Assembly: GCA_943788195.1 (NCBI GenBank)
Contig: CALSPH010000001.1
Span: 433,673 to 497,672 of the forward strand
Source of the DNA: an uncultured Bacteroidia bacterium
GTDB taxonomy: Bacteria > Bacteroidota > Bacteroidia > NS11-12g > UBA955
Reading direction: 5' to 3'
DNA length: 64,000 nt
Every line of letters begins with the position of its first letter. Within the stretch, counting starts at the first letter, position 1. The translations under genes were made by a program, and so were the position numbers. Positions 15,130 to 25,575 of this stretch are shown here, piece after piece. The notes under the pieces are model-generated. The model ran no database searches and was not told where the DNA came from. It was given only the letters and a program-made list of their open reading frames with translations.

Positions 15130-16360
15130 AATATCGCAATTTGATGAGCTTTTTAAACAAGGCCTAGAAAATCATAGTGTTAATGCACCCAGCGGTGTAT
15201 TTATGGCGGTGAGTGCAGGTGCTTCATCCGTAGGCGCCAGTGCTGCCAAATTGGCCATCGCAAAATGGATTATTGGCGGATTATTAGCGATTGGTGCAGC
15301 AAGCACTGTTTATTATTTATCAGATGCTGAAAAAAGCCAAGATGAAATCACAGCCGTTGAAACATCCCCTGTAACTGTGGTAGAAGGAATCCTTAGTGAA
15401 AGTGCTTCGCAAGAGACCTTAAATAAGATTGAACAGGAACAAACCATTGCAATTGGCGCTGATAACAAGATAGACGAAAGAACAGTATCAGCTGGGACTC
15501 CAAAACCAAAACTGGATAGTTATGAAGAATCCAGTTCTAAGGCAAATATCATAACTAATCCGTCTGACAAAAAGGGTTCTTCAACCAAACAACAGTTGAA
15601 CGAAAAATTAATTCCAACGTATGCCCGTCAAATAGATCATTTTATTTCAATTATTGGAAATGTTTGTGCTGGTAGCAGTTTTAATATGCACTTGAATACA
15701 ACCAAATCAGTTGATTGGTTTGTAAATCATGAAAAATTAAATAACTCAAATGCACAGATCACCTATCAATTCCTGCAGAAGCAACCGTATGCCATTGAAG
15801 CATATATTCAAGGCAAGAAAGTGGCAGATACATTTATAAATATGAGTGCCCCAAAAGTTACTATTCAATCAACCGATTTAGGGAGTGGAGTAAACCAACT
15901 TTCAGCCAATACATCAGGTATACGAGCTGCGGTATGGGAATATAATGGCAATGCGTTGAGCAGTGATCGTAGGTTTGCCTATGATGCACTTCTTTATGCA
16001 ACCGTTCCGTATTTGGTTACTACAGACAAACATGGATGCAAGGATACATTTGAAGCCACTAAATCTAACGAGAAAGCTCAATTTGAATTTATTCAAACTG
16101 TTATCACGCCAAATGGCGATGGAAAGAACGATGATTACGAAATATCCATAAGTGGTTATGAGACGTTCACAATGATAATTTCTGATCCAAATGGCAAGCC
16201 CATTTTTACTACCAATAATCCCAAAATACACTGGAAAGGGATCAATCAAATTACTAAATTGCCATGTGAAAATGGAACGTATGTAGTATTTGTGAACTAT
16301 AAATTAAAAAATTCAACTAACGAGGTAAAAGAATATGACAAGGTATTACTTACAAAATAA
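15110..16360 (+). CDS. Membrane anti-sigma-like protein with a T9SS type B-like C-terminal domain
   Basis: The 416-residue protein has a cytoplasmic N-terminus of about 50 residues (QFDELFKQGLENHSVNAP), one membrane span at about 51-70 (AKWIIGGLLAIGAASTVYYL), a long low-complexity periplasmic linker, and at about 325-416 a domain starting VITPNGDGKNDDYEI that matches the gliding-associated type B C-terminal domain. Position after an ECF sigma gene and this topology suggest an anti-sigma factor. The start is a TTG at 15110 inside the sigma gene (20-base overlap), implying coupled translation; the next ATG would remove the cytoplasmic part. Secreted proteins with this domain have a cleavable signal; this one has an anchor instead. 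The role as sensor is inferred. Confidence 0.65.
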   Translation: MNNKNNKISQFDELFKQGLENHSVNAPSGVFMAVSAGASSVGASAAKLAIAKWIIGGLLAIGAASTVYYLSDAEKSQDEITAVETSPVTVVEGILSESASQETLNKIEQEQTIAIGADNKIDERTVSAGTPKPKLDSYEESSSKANIITNPSDKKGSSTKQQLNEKLIPTYARQIDHFISIIGNVCAGSSFNMHLNTTKSVDWFVNHEKLNNSNAQITYQFLQKQPYAIEAYIQGKKVADTFINMSAPKVTIQSTDLGSGVNQLSANTSGIRAAVWEYNGNALSSDRRFAYDALLYATVPYLVTTDKHGCKDTFEATKSNEKAQFEFIQTVITPNGDGKNDDYEISISGYETFTMIISDPNGKPIFTTNNPKIHWKGINQITKLPCENGTYVVFVNYKLKNSTNEVKEYDKVLLTK

Positions 16361-16427
16361 GGAAAAATTCGGCAACATGAACTATGTTTGTAAATTGTCG
16401 AAATCAAAATTGAAAAACAATAATTTT

Positions 16428-19400
16428 ATGAATAAGTCACTAAGTAAATGGTTGCTTTCCGCATTCTTCATGTTTGCAGGATTAGCTACTTTTGGACAAA
16501 CACTTACACCATCGGCTTCAACGCTGAATGGTTGTGAAGATGAAGCAATTCAGTTTTTTGCGAATGCACCCGGGGCCACAAGTTACACTTGGAGTTTTGG
16601 AGATGCAGGACCAAGCACCTCGAACAAAGAAAATCCAGTATTTTCTTATTCCACTGCTGGAAGCTATACGGTTACGTTAACTGCAATTCGAAATGGTGTG
16701 AGCTCATCCGCAAGTCTTCAGATTGTTATTAACCCGTTACCTAAATTTAGAGTGGTAAAAGAACCTATAGTAACACAATGTTTTGCAGGCAACGAGTATT
16801 GCTTTTGGATTATAGCAGATGACAGTATTTGTGGACCGAATAAAATGGTGTTTACGGATGGTGAATTGAAGACTATTCCAGCTTTAGCAAAGGGAGATTC
16901 ATTCAAAATATGTAAGAAGTTTACCATTAATGGCTCGCAAACCACCTCATATGATATGACGGTTGAGGTAACCAGTTGCAATGGTTGTACGGCTAAAAAG
17001 GATTTTGCTAAGGTTGCAGAAGTAATTGCTCGACTAGGTTTAAGTTTTACAAGTACTACACCAAGAGGTTGCGATTCTGTAAAAGCAACATTTGTAAATA
17101 ATTCCTTTGTTGCTCGATCAGATGTGAAACGTTTTATCTGGTTCTTTGGAGATGGTGAAGTGGACTCTACTTCATGGGCAGCAGCACCAGGTTCCTTAGA
17201 TCATTGGTACAGAATAACGGGACCTGATAACGGTAATTTTATAACCAAACTTTATGTAGAAACCATATCAGGTTGTTCAGATACATTTATCTTTAATGCT
17301 TCTGCAACTAACTTTGTACTTAATCCAAGAATTATTGCAGACAGAGATTCAACTTGTTTGGACGATTCTGAGTTAAATTTCACTTTAACTGGTGGCCCAC
17401 CAAGGGCATCATTAACCGGAGGTTTCCTGTGGAATTTTGGAGATAATTTTATGGATAATACGTGCAGTGGTTGTAACTTCAACAATGCAGATTATCCAGA
17501 AGCTTCCTATGAATTTGGTAAGTTAGGGCCCTTTGAAATTGTATTAGCAATGAGTCATAATATTTGCGGTACAATAGTAGTAAGGGATACCATTCAAATA
17601 ATTGGGCCATCTACAGTTATGGAAGATCCGCCTAATGGGATTTTAATTGCTCAAAACCATAGATACCAATGTGTAATTCAAGACACGGTTCAATTCACCA
17701 ATTTAAGTACATTTTATCATAATGATGAAAACTGGATTGATGATGACAGCGCATATGTGTGGTCTAGAACAGATACATTTAAAATGCTGGATGGAGAACA
17801 CGGTTTATTAAACGCATCAGGTGATACCTTATACATTTACTCTGAAGCAGGAGGTGTTTACACTTTCTTGAGAACAAGATACTTGCCACCAAATCAACGT
17901 TTCCATGATGGGGAATTGGTGCACCATTTTGCAGATTACCCAATGCAAGAGGCGTATGATGTGAATAGAGGAAATAGATGTATTGTGCGGATTTGGGACT
18001 TTGCAGATCCATATTCTCCGAAGTGTACAACAGATACACGTGCAGGGATAAATGTGGGCAAGAATTGTTCCTACAGCATGGATACACTTCCTAAACACTG
18101 GTATCATAATTGGGATTCTATCATGGCTTATGACGTTATACGTCCCATGTCAATCGGTATCTTTAATTCGACCACCCAAGCATGTTCTAGAAAAAATGTT
18201 TGGTATCATGATAGTGTCGCAATTATTAAATATATACACCCATTTATGGGAAAAGACAGCTTCTATGAAATAGGGCAAGGCGGAACCTACATTCAAAATG
18301 ATAGTTTTTATCGATGGATTGTTAAAGGGGATACATTTATAGTGCCTGCATTGGATTATGTTAATAAAAAGATTCTATTGCCGAAGAAGGATAGTCTAAC
18401 CTTAGACACCATTCCTTTCCCATTCTATATACCAGGTCACCATGAATTGGTGAAGGTAGAAAAGTATGGGCAAATTCAGCCTGCAGATAGTGTTGATGCT
18501 GCATTGTATAGAAGGTTATTCTACAATACAATAGTGCGATGTTTCACCGTAGAATTGAAGCATTTTGATACTTGTCATCCATTTAAATGCGAGAGTGTTT
18601 CAAATCTATCATTAGCACTTACACCTCCGCGTGCCAAGGGCGTAAGATGGAGTGGTATACGTTGTTTAGCTCCACCTTCACCACCTTATGGTATTGTATT
18701 TAATGTACAAAACACGAAACCGGGTTGCACTCAGGATCATTTAGAGTTTAATTTTGACTCTGCAAGTGGAATCAATAACTGGGTTCCTATGATTGGGGGA
18801 TTATTCCCAGGTAGTGCACCACCACCACCACCATTACCTGTGATGCCTTATGTTCCTCAAGGAGCCTTCCCTACCTCTTTTGTTTACTTATATACAGCAA
18901 ACAATCTTACAGATAGAAAGACGGGTTGGGTAACCGTTGGAACAGTTGTGGGTAATGGTATCACTACTACAATGCCCTGCTATGATACGGTGTTCTATCA
19001 CAGGATGCTAAAATTCAGATTTGCAGATGCAACCTTCACCATTACACGACCAGTGCCGCGTGCACAAAACGATAAAGCGGCTTGTAGATGGGATTCGATT
19101 TATTTCAAGATGAATAATTTAGTTCAACCTGATGTGGAAATATTCAGTTTCACCTGGGGTGATGGCAATCGTCACGTAGAAACTAAAAAGTCATATGATA
19201 CGGCTCAAAGCATGAAAAAATATTTCCTTGATCGTATTAACGAAATCGAAAAGTATATCAGTGATACAGGCGATTTAGGCGGAAGGCTTTCTCCTTATGC
19301 TGCATATAAAGATTCAGTTTCTAGAGGATGGACCCCTTCACGTGTTTTTGACGCAACAGATTCACTATACTTTAATTTGCGTCTAACCTATCCAAAAGAC

Positions 19401-21842
19401 TCGATTGAGAAATGGTTACGGGATCCAAATTCATTAATTGGTTGGAATGTTATCGAACGTCAAGTGAATGCGGATGCTATCAAACAGCAAGCTAGAGGGC
19501 AGCAATATACTGCAACACGGATTGAGCGTGATACGTTCTTAACGAGTTTAGTTATAGATTATAAAGTGAACACAATCATTGCTCCAGAGATTACACCATT
19601 GATTATTGAAATATTTAACCAACTTGGATTTGATTATTTTGATATTCCTTCGGACCAAATAGCTAAGTTCTTTGGCCCTCGAGGAAGTGGAAAATGTATC
19701 GATACAACTGGGTATTCTAACTTCATTTCATTTGAGTATGAGGAAACTTCACCAGCAGGTATTAAACGTTTCTCTTCTAGAGATACGAATATTAATAGCA
19801 TTTGGTATCATCAATATCAAGTTTCAGGAATTCATTCTCCATTGGTTTTAACCAGAACTAGAATTGATGGATGTGTGCAGATTAGCTCACTTCCTATCAA
19901 AGTAGGTATTGGTAAAGAAGTAATTTTCTCTGATACAGTATTATGTAGAGATAATCCAGTTTACGCTTTAGCGAATTACTGGTATTGGTCTACCTTGTTA
20001 CCATGGGAAATTACAGATATAACTGATTACTGGAGAATTCCTGCACGTATTATTAATAATAAAGAAAAGCCAACGCGTTGGGATTGGGCTGAAGGAGATG
20101 CGAAAGAATATGAAATTGACAACGATTACGGTGGTTTAGGTCTTGGAAATAACCCGCCATGGTTTAACAGATACAGACCAAGTGGTCCGGGTGCAGGTAT
20201 TACCATAAATAAGAATCTAGTAAATGGTAAATTACTTGGAACGCCTTCTGCAATCTATTATAAAACAGCTGGTGTTTACAAATTAGGAATTCTTGCTGAA
20301 GATAGTAACGGTTGTAAGGATACTACGAAACAAGACATTTATGTAACGGATGTTGAGGCTAAATTTGGTTTCAGTAACAATAGACCTCAGTGTAAAACAA
20401 TTCTTGAACTATTGGATAGTTCCTTCGTAATAGATGGTTGTGTTATTTCTGGAAATCCTCCATGTGATTCAATTGTTAATTGGGTTGTAGATTGGGGCGA
20501 TGGTTCACCATTGGGAGGAAAGAACAATCAGAATCGAGACGCAAAGCTCGGGCATGATTATACTCGAAATGGAACCTTTACGGTTAAACTAATTGTAACA
20601 TCTGTCATGGGTTGCATAGATACATTCGAACGAATCCTTATCGTACCGGGTCCAATTCCTGTATTTGAACCATTGACATTGAAAATATGTGCTGGCGATG
20701 AGATCTGTTATGCAAATAAATCAATCAACCCCACTAGTTCTGCAAGATGGATTATAGATTACGGAGATGGTGTAACGGAAGATTCAAAAGACGTGAATGA
20801 TACGTTCTGTCATCAGTATACCACACCTGGTGTTTATAATGTATTCATGACGCAGTTTGATAGTATTCCAGAGGAGGGTAAATATTGTTTTGCAATCTAT
20901 CCTGATACATCCAACGGGCAACAAGCCTTAATAACGGTTGAAGTAGTTCAATTGGATAGTACCAATATTATAGCTGATGATACCATCGTGTGTATTGGAC
21001 AACCAATTGTGTTCTCAAACACAACACGTAATCCAGATGATACGGCTTGGGTAGCATACAAATGGATATTCGATATTGATAATGCAGGAGGCGACTCGGT
21101 AACATCAGGTGACAGTACAATTACTTATGCATACTGGAAAGCAAGCCCTCCGGGACAGCCTTTCAGAGCAACAGTTGTGCCACAGTACAATGCATTGTTG
21201 CCATTGCCACATTGTCCATATAGAGATACCATTCGCATATTTGTTGATTCAGTAGAAGCACAATTTGATTGGAATGACGATTTAAATGATCCTAATAAAG
21301 TATTTACAAATAGATCATTTAATGGACAAACTTACCGATGGTGGTTTGATAATTTCAAAGAACCAGCCTTTGATTCACTGCAGGCTCTATCTATCACAGG
21401 TGGTCCACCAGCACAAAGTACGGATAAGGATTTTAGATGGACATTTGATTCACTTGGATGTTATTGGGTAGTTCTTGAAACCACAAGCCCTGATGGTTGT
21501 GTGGATACAGTAACACACAGAGTATGCAATACATTCAAATTCAAAGTTACAACCTACAATACCTTTACACCAGGTGTAGATGGTGACTTGGATGGATTGA
21601 ATGATGTATTTGACATTCCAATTGAAGGACATGAGTTGTATGAATTAACTATATACAACAGATATGGAACGAAAGTATTTGAAAGTGAAAATTCTGAAAA
21701 TGATTGGAATGGAAAGCTATTTAATACCGGCCCAATGTCTGCAGAAGGTACCTACTGGTATCACCTGAAATACAAGGAAGAAAGAAATACAGAAGATCCT
21801 AAAGAGATGTACGGTATCATTACCTTGATTAGAGGGATATAG
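16428..21842 (+). CDS. Giant PKD-repeat surface protein with type B T9SS C-terminal domain
   Basis: This protein of about 1,804 residues has a signal peptide (MNKSLSKWLLSAFFMFAGL, cleaved near FGQ), several PKD-type beta domains (WSFGDAG, WFFGDGE, WNFGDN, TWGDGN, DWGDGS, DYGDGV), a proline run near residue 798 and at about 1708-1804 the type B sorting domain (FNTFTPGVDGDLDGLNDVF, then YNRYGTKVFES). The type IX system would export it and the domain would hold it at the surface or release it. Such proteins act in adhesion or gliding. The ATG at 16428 is chosen for its signal peptide; the frame is open further upstream. It follows the anti-sigma gene by 67 bases, so sigma, sensor and adhesin likely form one unit. 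Confidence 0.85.
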   Translation: MNKSLSKWLLSAFFMFAGLATFGQTLTPSASTLNGCEDEAIQFFANAPGATSYTWSFGDAGPSTSNKENPVFSYSTAGSYTVTLTAIRNGVSSSASLQIVINPLPKFRVVKEPIVTQCFAGNEYCFWIIADDSICGPNKMVFTDGELKTIPALAKGDSFKICKKFTINGSQTTSYDMTVEVTSCNGCTAKKDFAKVAEVIARLGLSFTSTTPRGCDSVKATFVNNSFVARSDVKRFIWFFGDGEVDSTSWAAAPGSLDHWYRITGPDNGNFITKLYVETISGCSDTFIFNASATNFVLNPRIIADRDSTCLDDSELNFTLTGGPPRASLTGGFLWNFGDNFMDNTCSGCNFNNADYPEASYEFGKLGPFEIVLAMSHNICGTIVVRDTIQIIGPSTVMEDPPNGILIAQNHRYQCVIQDTVQFTNLSTFYHNDENWIDDDSAYVWSRTDTFKMLDGEHGLLNASGDTLYIYSEAGGVYTFLRTRYLPPNQRFHDGELVHHFADYPMQEAYDVNRGNRCIVRIWDFADPYSPKCTTDTRAGINVGKNCSYSMDTLPKHWYHNWDSIMAYDVIRPMSIGIFNSTTQACSRKNVWYHDSVAIIKYIHPFMGKDSFYEIGQGGTYIQNDSFYRWIVKGDTFIVPALDYVNKKILLPKKDSLTLDTIPFPFYIPGHHELVKVEKYGQIQPADSVDAALYRRLFYNTIVRCFTVELKHFDTCHPFKCESVSNLSLALTPPRAKGVRWSGIRCLAPPSPPYGIVFNVQNTKPGCTQDHLEFNFDSASGINNWVPMIGGLFPGSAPPPPPLPVMPYVPQGAFPTSFVYLYTANNLTDRKTGWVTVGTVVGNGITTTMPCYDTVFYHRMLKFRFADATFTITRPVPRAQNDKAACRWDSIYFKMNNLVQPDVEIFSFTWGDGNRHVETKKSYDTAQSMKKYFLDRINEIEKYISDTGDLGGRLSPYAAYKDSVSRGWTPSRVFDATDSLYFNLRLTYPKDSIEKWLRDPNSLIGWNVIERQVNADAIKQQARGQQYTATRIERDTFLTSLVIDYKVNTIIAPEITPLIIEIFNQLGFDYFDIPSDQIAKFFGPRGSGKCIDTTGYSNFISFEYEETSPAGIKRFSSRDTNINSIWYHQYQVSGIHSPLVLTRTRIDGCVQISSLPIKVGIGKEVIFSDTVLCRDNPVYALANYWYWSTLLPWEITDITDYWRIPARIINNKEKPTRWDWAEGDAKEYEIDNDYGGLGLGNNPPWFNRYRPSGPGAGITINKNLVNGKLLGTPSAIYYKTAGVYKLGILAEDSNGCKDTTKQDIYVTDVEAKFGFSNNRPQCKTILELLDSSFVIDGCVISGNPPCDSIVNWVVDWGDGSPLGGKNNQNRDAKLGHDYTRNGTFTVKLIVTSVMGCIDTFERILIVPGPIPVFEPLTLKICAGDEICYANKSINPTSSARWIIDYGDGVTEDSKDVNDTFCHQYTTPGVYNVFMTQFDSIPEEGKYCFAIYPDTSNGQQALITVEVVQLDSTNIIADDTIVCIGQPIVFSNTTRNPDDTAWVAYKWIFDIDNAGGDSVTSGDSTITYAYWKASPPGQPFRATVVPQYNALLPLPHCPYRDTIRIFVDSVEAQFDWNDDLNDPNKVFTNRSFNGQTYRWWFDNFKEPAFDSLQALSITGGPPAQSTDKDFRWTFDSLGCYWVVLETTSPDGCVDTVTHRVCNTFKFKVTTYNTFTPGVDGDLDGLNDVFDIPIEGHELYELTIYNRYGTKVFESENSENDWNGKLFNTGPMSAEGTYWYHLKYKEERNTEDPKEMYGIITLIRGI

Positions 21843-21859
21843 AATTAATATAACAAACT

Positions 21860-21897
21860 AAAAAACCCCGTTAAGTTTAATTTAACGGGGTTTTTTT
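21860..21897. terminator. Strong bidirectional terminator between the PKD protein and glyA
   Basis: A 15-bp perfect stem (AAAAAACCCCGTTAA with its complement) and a 7-base loop end in a run of seven T on the plus strand and, read from the other side, in a run of T on the minus strand. It sits between two convergent genes and can stop both transcripts. Confidence 0.92.
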
Positions 21898-21912
21898 ATG
21901 CCTTAGTTTTGA

Positions 21913-23187
21913 TTAGTATAAAGGAAACTGAGCCATTAGCTCATTAACTTCTGACTTTACTTGCTTAAGAATTGCTTCGTTCTCTCGGTTTTCCAAAGCT
22001 TTGTTAATGAGACCAGCAATAAGCCCCATTTCGGCTTCTTTAAGACCCCTAGTTGTAAGCGCAGGTGTTCCCAGCCGAATTCCAGAAGTAACCATAGGAG
22101 AACGCGTTTCAAAAGGCACTGCGTTCTTATTAATGGTGATATCAACATGTTCTAATGTTTTTTCCGCTGTTTTGCCTGTCAATTCAGCATCTTTAGGTCT
22201 TAAATCAATTAACATGAGATGATTATCTGTACCACCACTGATGATTTCATACCCCAGATTGGTCATTGCTGAAGCAAGTGCTTGTGCATTGGCAACTACC
22301 TGCTTGCAATAAGCACCATAAGATGAATCCAGCGCTTCACCAAAAGCAACTGCTTTAGCGGCAATAACATGTTCTAAAGGTCCTCCTTGTGTTCCAGGGA
22401 ATACTGCACCATCCATTACTTCACTGAATCGTTTAACTCTCCCCTTCATGGTAGTATATCCCATTGGGTTCTCAAAATCTTCGCCCATCATAATTACTCC
22501 ACCACGAGGACCTCTCAAGGTTTTATGGGTTGTACTTGTAATAACATGACAATGGGGCAATGGGTTATTCAAAAGACCAGCAGCGATAAGACCAGATGGG
22601 TGTGAAATGTCCGCCAATAAAATTGCATTATTTCTATCGGCGATCTCACGTAGGGTTTTATAATCCCAATCTCTTGAGTAGGACGAAGCTCCCGCAATAA
22701 TTAGTTTTGGGCTTTCTTTTCGTGCGATATCTTCAATTTTATTGAAATCTATTCGCCCCGTTTCTTTTTCAACCCCATAAAAGCTGGGCGTGTAAATTTT
22801 ACCTGAGAAATTAACTGAACTTCCATGGGTTAAGTGCCCACCGTGTGCCAAGTCAAAACCAAGAATTTTATCATGCGGCTTTAATACACCTAACATAACT
22901 GCAGCATTTGCCTGTGACCCACTATGAGGTTGAACATTTGCCCAGGTTGCTCCAAATAGTTGTTTCACACGATCTATTGCAATATCCTCTACCTGATCAA
23001 CTATTTCGCAACCTCCATAATAGCGTTTGTGTGGGAGTCCTTCCGCATACTTATTCGTAAGCACACTACCCATGGCATCCATCACTTGCTGGCTTACAAA
23101 GTTTTCTGAAGCGATGAGTTCAGCTCCTCTTTGCTGTCTATCTAACTCTTGGTCTATTAAACCAAATATGGTTGTATCTTTTTTCAT
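21913..23187 (-). CDS. glyA: Serine hydroxymethyltransferase
   Basis: This 424-residue PLP enzyme interconverts serine and glycine and charges tetrahydrofolate with one-carbon units. Family marks: ASENFVS near residue 30, [27 protein letters not shown], and the PLP-lysine site [16 protein letters not shown]. Length fits the family. The ATG at 23187 (MKKDTTIF) is preferred to a start three codons upstream. On the minus strand TTGTTTTG lies just before the start, one base off the phylum -7 box. It appears to be a single-gene unit. Confidence 0.97.
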   Translation of the reverse strand: MKKDTTIFGLIDQELDRQQRGAELIASENFVSQQVMDAMGSVLTNKYAEGLPHKRYYGGCEIVDQVEDIAIDRVKQLFGATWANVQPHSGSQANAAVMLGVLKPHDKILGFDLAHGGHLTHGSSVNFSGKIYTPSFYGVEKETGRIDFNKIEDIARKESPKLIIAGASSYSRDWDYKTLREIADRNNAILLADISHPSGLIAAGLLNNPLPHCHVITSTTHKTLRGPRGGVIMMGEDFENPMGYTTMKGRVKRFSEVMDGAVFPGTQGGPLEHVIAAKAVAFGEALDSSYGAYCKQVVANAQALASAMTNLGYEIISGGTDNHLMLIDLRPKDAELTGKTAEKTLEHVDITINKNAVPFETRSPMVTSGIRLGTPALTTRGLKEAEMGLIAGLINKALENRENEAILKQVKSEVNELMAQFPLY

Positions 23188-23261
23188 TAGGAACAAAACA
23201 ACACATTTTTTTTCATTTTTAAAATCTGGTGGAAAGGCTAACTACAAAAAGCGCTTACATT

Positions 23262-23696
23262 TTATGTTTTCTTGTTTGAAAGGGGTAAAATAGAATGATA
23301 CCCAAGTTTTACAAAACCCAATTCTTCCCAAAATTTTTGACCTTGCTCGTTTTCCAAATAGCAGTTCAATTCCATGGCGTCAAATCCTTTATCAATAGCT
23401 CTTTTAAGACAAAAATCAAGGAGCTTTTTACCCAATCCTTGACTTCGGTATTCAGGAAGAATAACCACATGGTCTGGTTCAACCGATCTTCCCGAGTAAT
23501 GACGCGTTTGAAACCATAAACCGCAACAACCAATGAGTTTTTCGTTGGATAAAACACCTACACATTCATAATTCTGCATGAACATTTCTTCAAACCGTTG
23601 AAATAAAAGTTCATCGGTGCAGCTTTTGTTTATCAGCTTAACCAAAGGGATGATCTCATGGATGTCCTCTGATGTTAAGAGTTGGAACTGGAACAT
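23262..23696 (-). CDS. GNAT-family N-acetyltransferase
   Basis: This 144-residue protein has the GNAT fold: the acetyl-CoA motif A VVILPEYRSQGLGKKLLDF with the Q-x-x-G-x-G/A loop, motif B (NCYLENEQGQKFWEELGFV) and N-terminal helices. The substrate is not predictable; relatives acetylate small amines or protein N-termini. It lies 74 bases upstream of glyA on the same strand, too far to be sure of co-transcription. The ATG start is the only good one. Confidence 0.85.
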   Translation of the reverse strand: MFQFQLLTSEDIHEIIPLVKLINKSCTDELLFQRFEEMFMQNYECVGVLSNEKLIGCCGLWFQTRHYSGRSVEPDHVVILPEYRSQGLGKKLLDFCLKRAIDKGFDAMELNCYLENEQGQKFWEELGFVKLGYHSILPLSNKKT

Positions 23697-23767
23697 TATG
23701 ACAATAATAAAGTTTTTATTAGGGTTAGAAACACATAAATGCGTTTAAAATGTGATTAATTTGTAAG

Positions 23768-24841
23768 ATGCTAGGGCGTGTTTTTTTCGTTATTGTTATT
23801 TGCTTTTATGGGCAAATAGTGAACGCGCAAAAAGGGTATGATGCTAAGTTGCTTTCGGGCTTTTTAATAAGCCACCACCCTGAAATGCAGAATATGGAGG
23901 CCCATGTTTTTGGAATTGAAGTAAATAAATTCCACACATTAAAACATAAGAACAAGCCTTTTAATCAGATGAAGGTTGGTTTGAATGCGATGTATATGAA
24001 CTTGGGTGCGCCTAAGATTAATGGGTCTGTAATAGCGGTTTTTTATAATGCCGAAGCCAATCTAACTCCAAAGGCAAAATATCCATTGCGAATGCGATTT
24101 GGAGCTGGAATTGGTTATATCACTAAGCCTTTTAAATTCCCTGATAATACACTGAATAAGGCAATTGGAACACACCTCAATGGTGCTATGCAACTGGAGT
24201 ATTCTAAATATTTTAAACTAAATGAATATATGCAATTGGCCACTGGCTTGGGTCTTACTCATTTTTCAAATGGTAATTTTAAAAAACCCAATTTAGGGAT
24301 CAATATGCCCCATTTGAATATTGGGTTAACCTACATACCTACTTCAAAAAAAGATGAGATGCAAAATTTTGAAGTGGGGTCAAGCAATGGTCCAGGTCAT
24401 GGCTTAGCTTTAGTACTTGGATATTCAAAACGAGAAGTAGCGATAGATGACCCAAAGCGCATTCACATATTTATGGTAGGGGCTGAATATAAAATTCAAA
24501 GAAAACTAGGACATCTATATCGGATTGGAACAGATTTCTTTTTTGACCCAAGTTACCCCTACCTAAAGTTTTCTAATGAAGATGGTGGGTACAAGCCAAA
24601 AGAGGTATTAGAGCATGGCATTCGTGTTGGGTACGAATGGTATGTAGGACGAATGAGTTTAACCGCAGACGTTGGAGTGTACACCTTTCGACCCAAAAAA
24701 ATCAAGCGAATGCATTATTTTGTGCTAGGCTTAGATTATGATATAACCCGCAACTTAAGTGCTTTTGTAAAGCTTAAAACGCATTTATCGGTTGCCGATT
24801 ATTTTCAGTGGGGGCTAACGGTAAGTCCTTGGAAACTATAA
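23768..24841 (+). CDS. Acyloxyacyl hydrolase / PagL-like lipid A deacylase
   Basis: This 357-residue protein has a signal peptide (FFVIVICFYGQIVNAQ) and an outer-membrane barrel with the PagL-family motif THFSNGNFKKPNLGINMPHLN at about residues 165-185, where a His-Ser pair is part of the active site in known lipid A 3-O-deacylases. It would trim acyl chains from lipid A in the outer membrane. A second barrel-like half follows, so it is longer than classic PagL (about 170). TTAATTTG, one base off the -7 box, ends four bases before the start. The next gene starts one base after its stop. Confidence 0.75.
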   Translation: MLGRVFFVIVICFYGQIVNAQKGYDAKLLSGFLISHHPEMQNMEAHVFGIEVNKFHTLKHKNKPFNQMKVGLNAMYMNLGAPKINGSVIAVFYNAEANLTPKAKYPLRMRFGAGIGYITKPFKFPDNTLNKAIGTHLNGAMQLEYSKYFKLNEYMQLATGLGLTHFSNGNFKKPNLGINMPHLNIGLTYIPTSKKDEMQNFEVGSSNGPGHGLALVLGYSKREVAIDDPKRIHIFMVGAEYKIQRKLGHLYRIGTDFFFDPSYPYLKFSNEDGGYKPKEVLEHGIRVGYEWYVGRMSLTADVGVYTFRPKKIKRMHYFVLGLDYDITRNLSAFVKLKTHLSVADYFQWGLTVSPWKL

Positions 24842-24842
24842 G

Positions 24843-25574
24843 ATGAAAAGCCGTATAGTCATATCATTCATTTTCTTACTAAGCATGGCTTGCAATAAAG
24901 AAAGTGCTCCTGACTTTTTGAGCAGTTTTGGCAAGGTAGTTACAATAGAGAAGAAGCTGCAAACTTTTAATCGGGTATTTATTCAAGACGAGTTTGATGT
25001 CGAATTGATTCAGGATAGTCAAAACCGCATTGAAATCAGTTACGGTGAAAACGTGGTCGATAAAATATCAGCGGAGGTTATGGAAGGGGAATTAATTCTA
25101 AAAAATGAAAATAGATTTAATTGGGTCAGAAAGCTGGGAAAACGCATTCAAGTGCGATTGCATTGTGGTAAAATGGATGTGTTAAAATTAGACGGAGACG
25201 GAACCATCTTTAATCGAGACACATTTTATGGAGATACCTTAGATTTTATTCATTCAGGAACCAATAGCATTAACCTTATTTTAAAATCAGAATGGGCTAC
25301 ATTCAGGTGTTCTAACTCCGGTGGATTGACGTTGAAAGGCTCATGCGGCATTCTCAGTGGCACGATAGAGGAAACAGCGGTATTTGACGGGAAAGACTTC
25401 TTGGCAAGCGATGCATACTTGTTTCAATTTAGTTTAGCAAATAGCTTTGTTCGGGCTGAGCAACTGTATGGCTTAAAGGTTTTTGGTAAAGGGAACATCT
25501 TTTATATGCAAGACCCCATAAGGAAGTTTGATAAAACAGAAACGGGTGCGGGTAGAGTGCTTAAGTTTTTTTAA
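24843..25574 (+). CDS. DUF2807 (head GIN domain) lipoprotein
   Basis: This 243-residue protein starts with a lipoprotein signal (MKSRIVISFIFLLSMAC, Cys17) followed by the DUF2807 / head GIN beta-helix pattern: TFNRVFIQDEFDVELIQD, KISAEVMEGELILKNEN and repeated short strands with Gly-Asp-Gly and Ser-Gly turns. Proteins of this family are surface or periplasmic with unknown role. It lies one base after the deacylase gene, so the two are probably co-transcribed. It faces the next gene tail to tail with one base between. Confidence 0.8.
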   Translation: MKSRIVISFIFLLSMACNKESAPDFLSSFGKVVTIEKKLQTFNRVFIQDEFDVELIQDSQNRIEISYGENVVDKISAEVMEGELILKNENRFNWVRKLGKRIQVRLHCGKMDVLKLDGDGTIFNRDTFYGDTLDFIHSGTNSINLILKSEWATFRCSNSGGLTLKGSCGILSGTIEETAVFDGKDFLASDAYLFQFSLANSFVRAEQLYGLKVFGKGNIFYMQDPIRKFDKTETGAGRVLKFF

Positions 25575-25575
25575 G

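Noticed and set aside
16335-16427. Longer N-terminus for the giant PKD protein
   Set aside because: The extra residues would bury the signal peptide; the ATG at 16428 gives a standard one.
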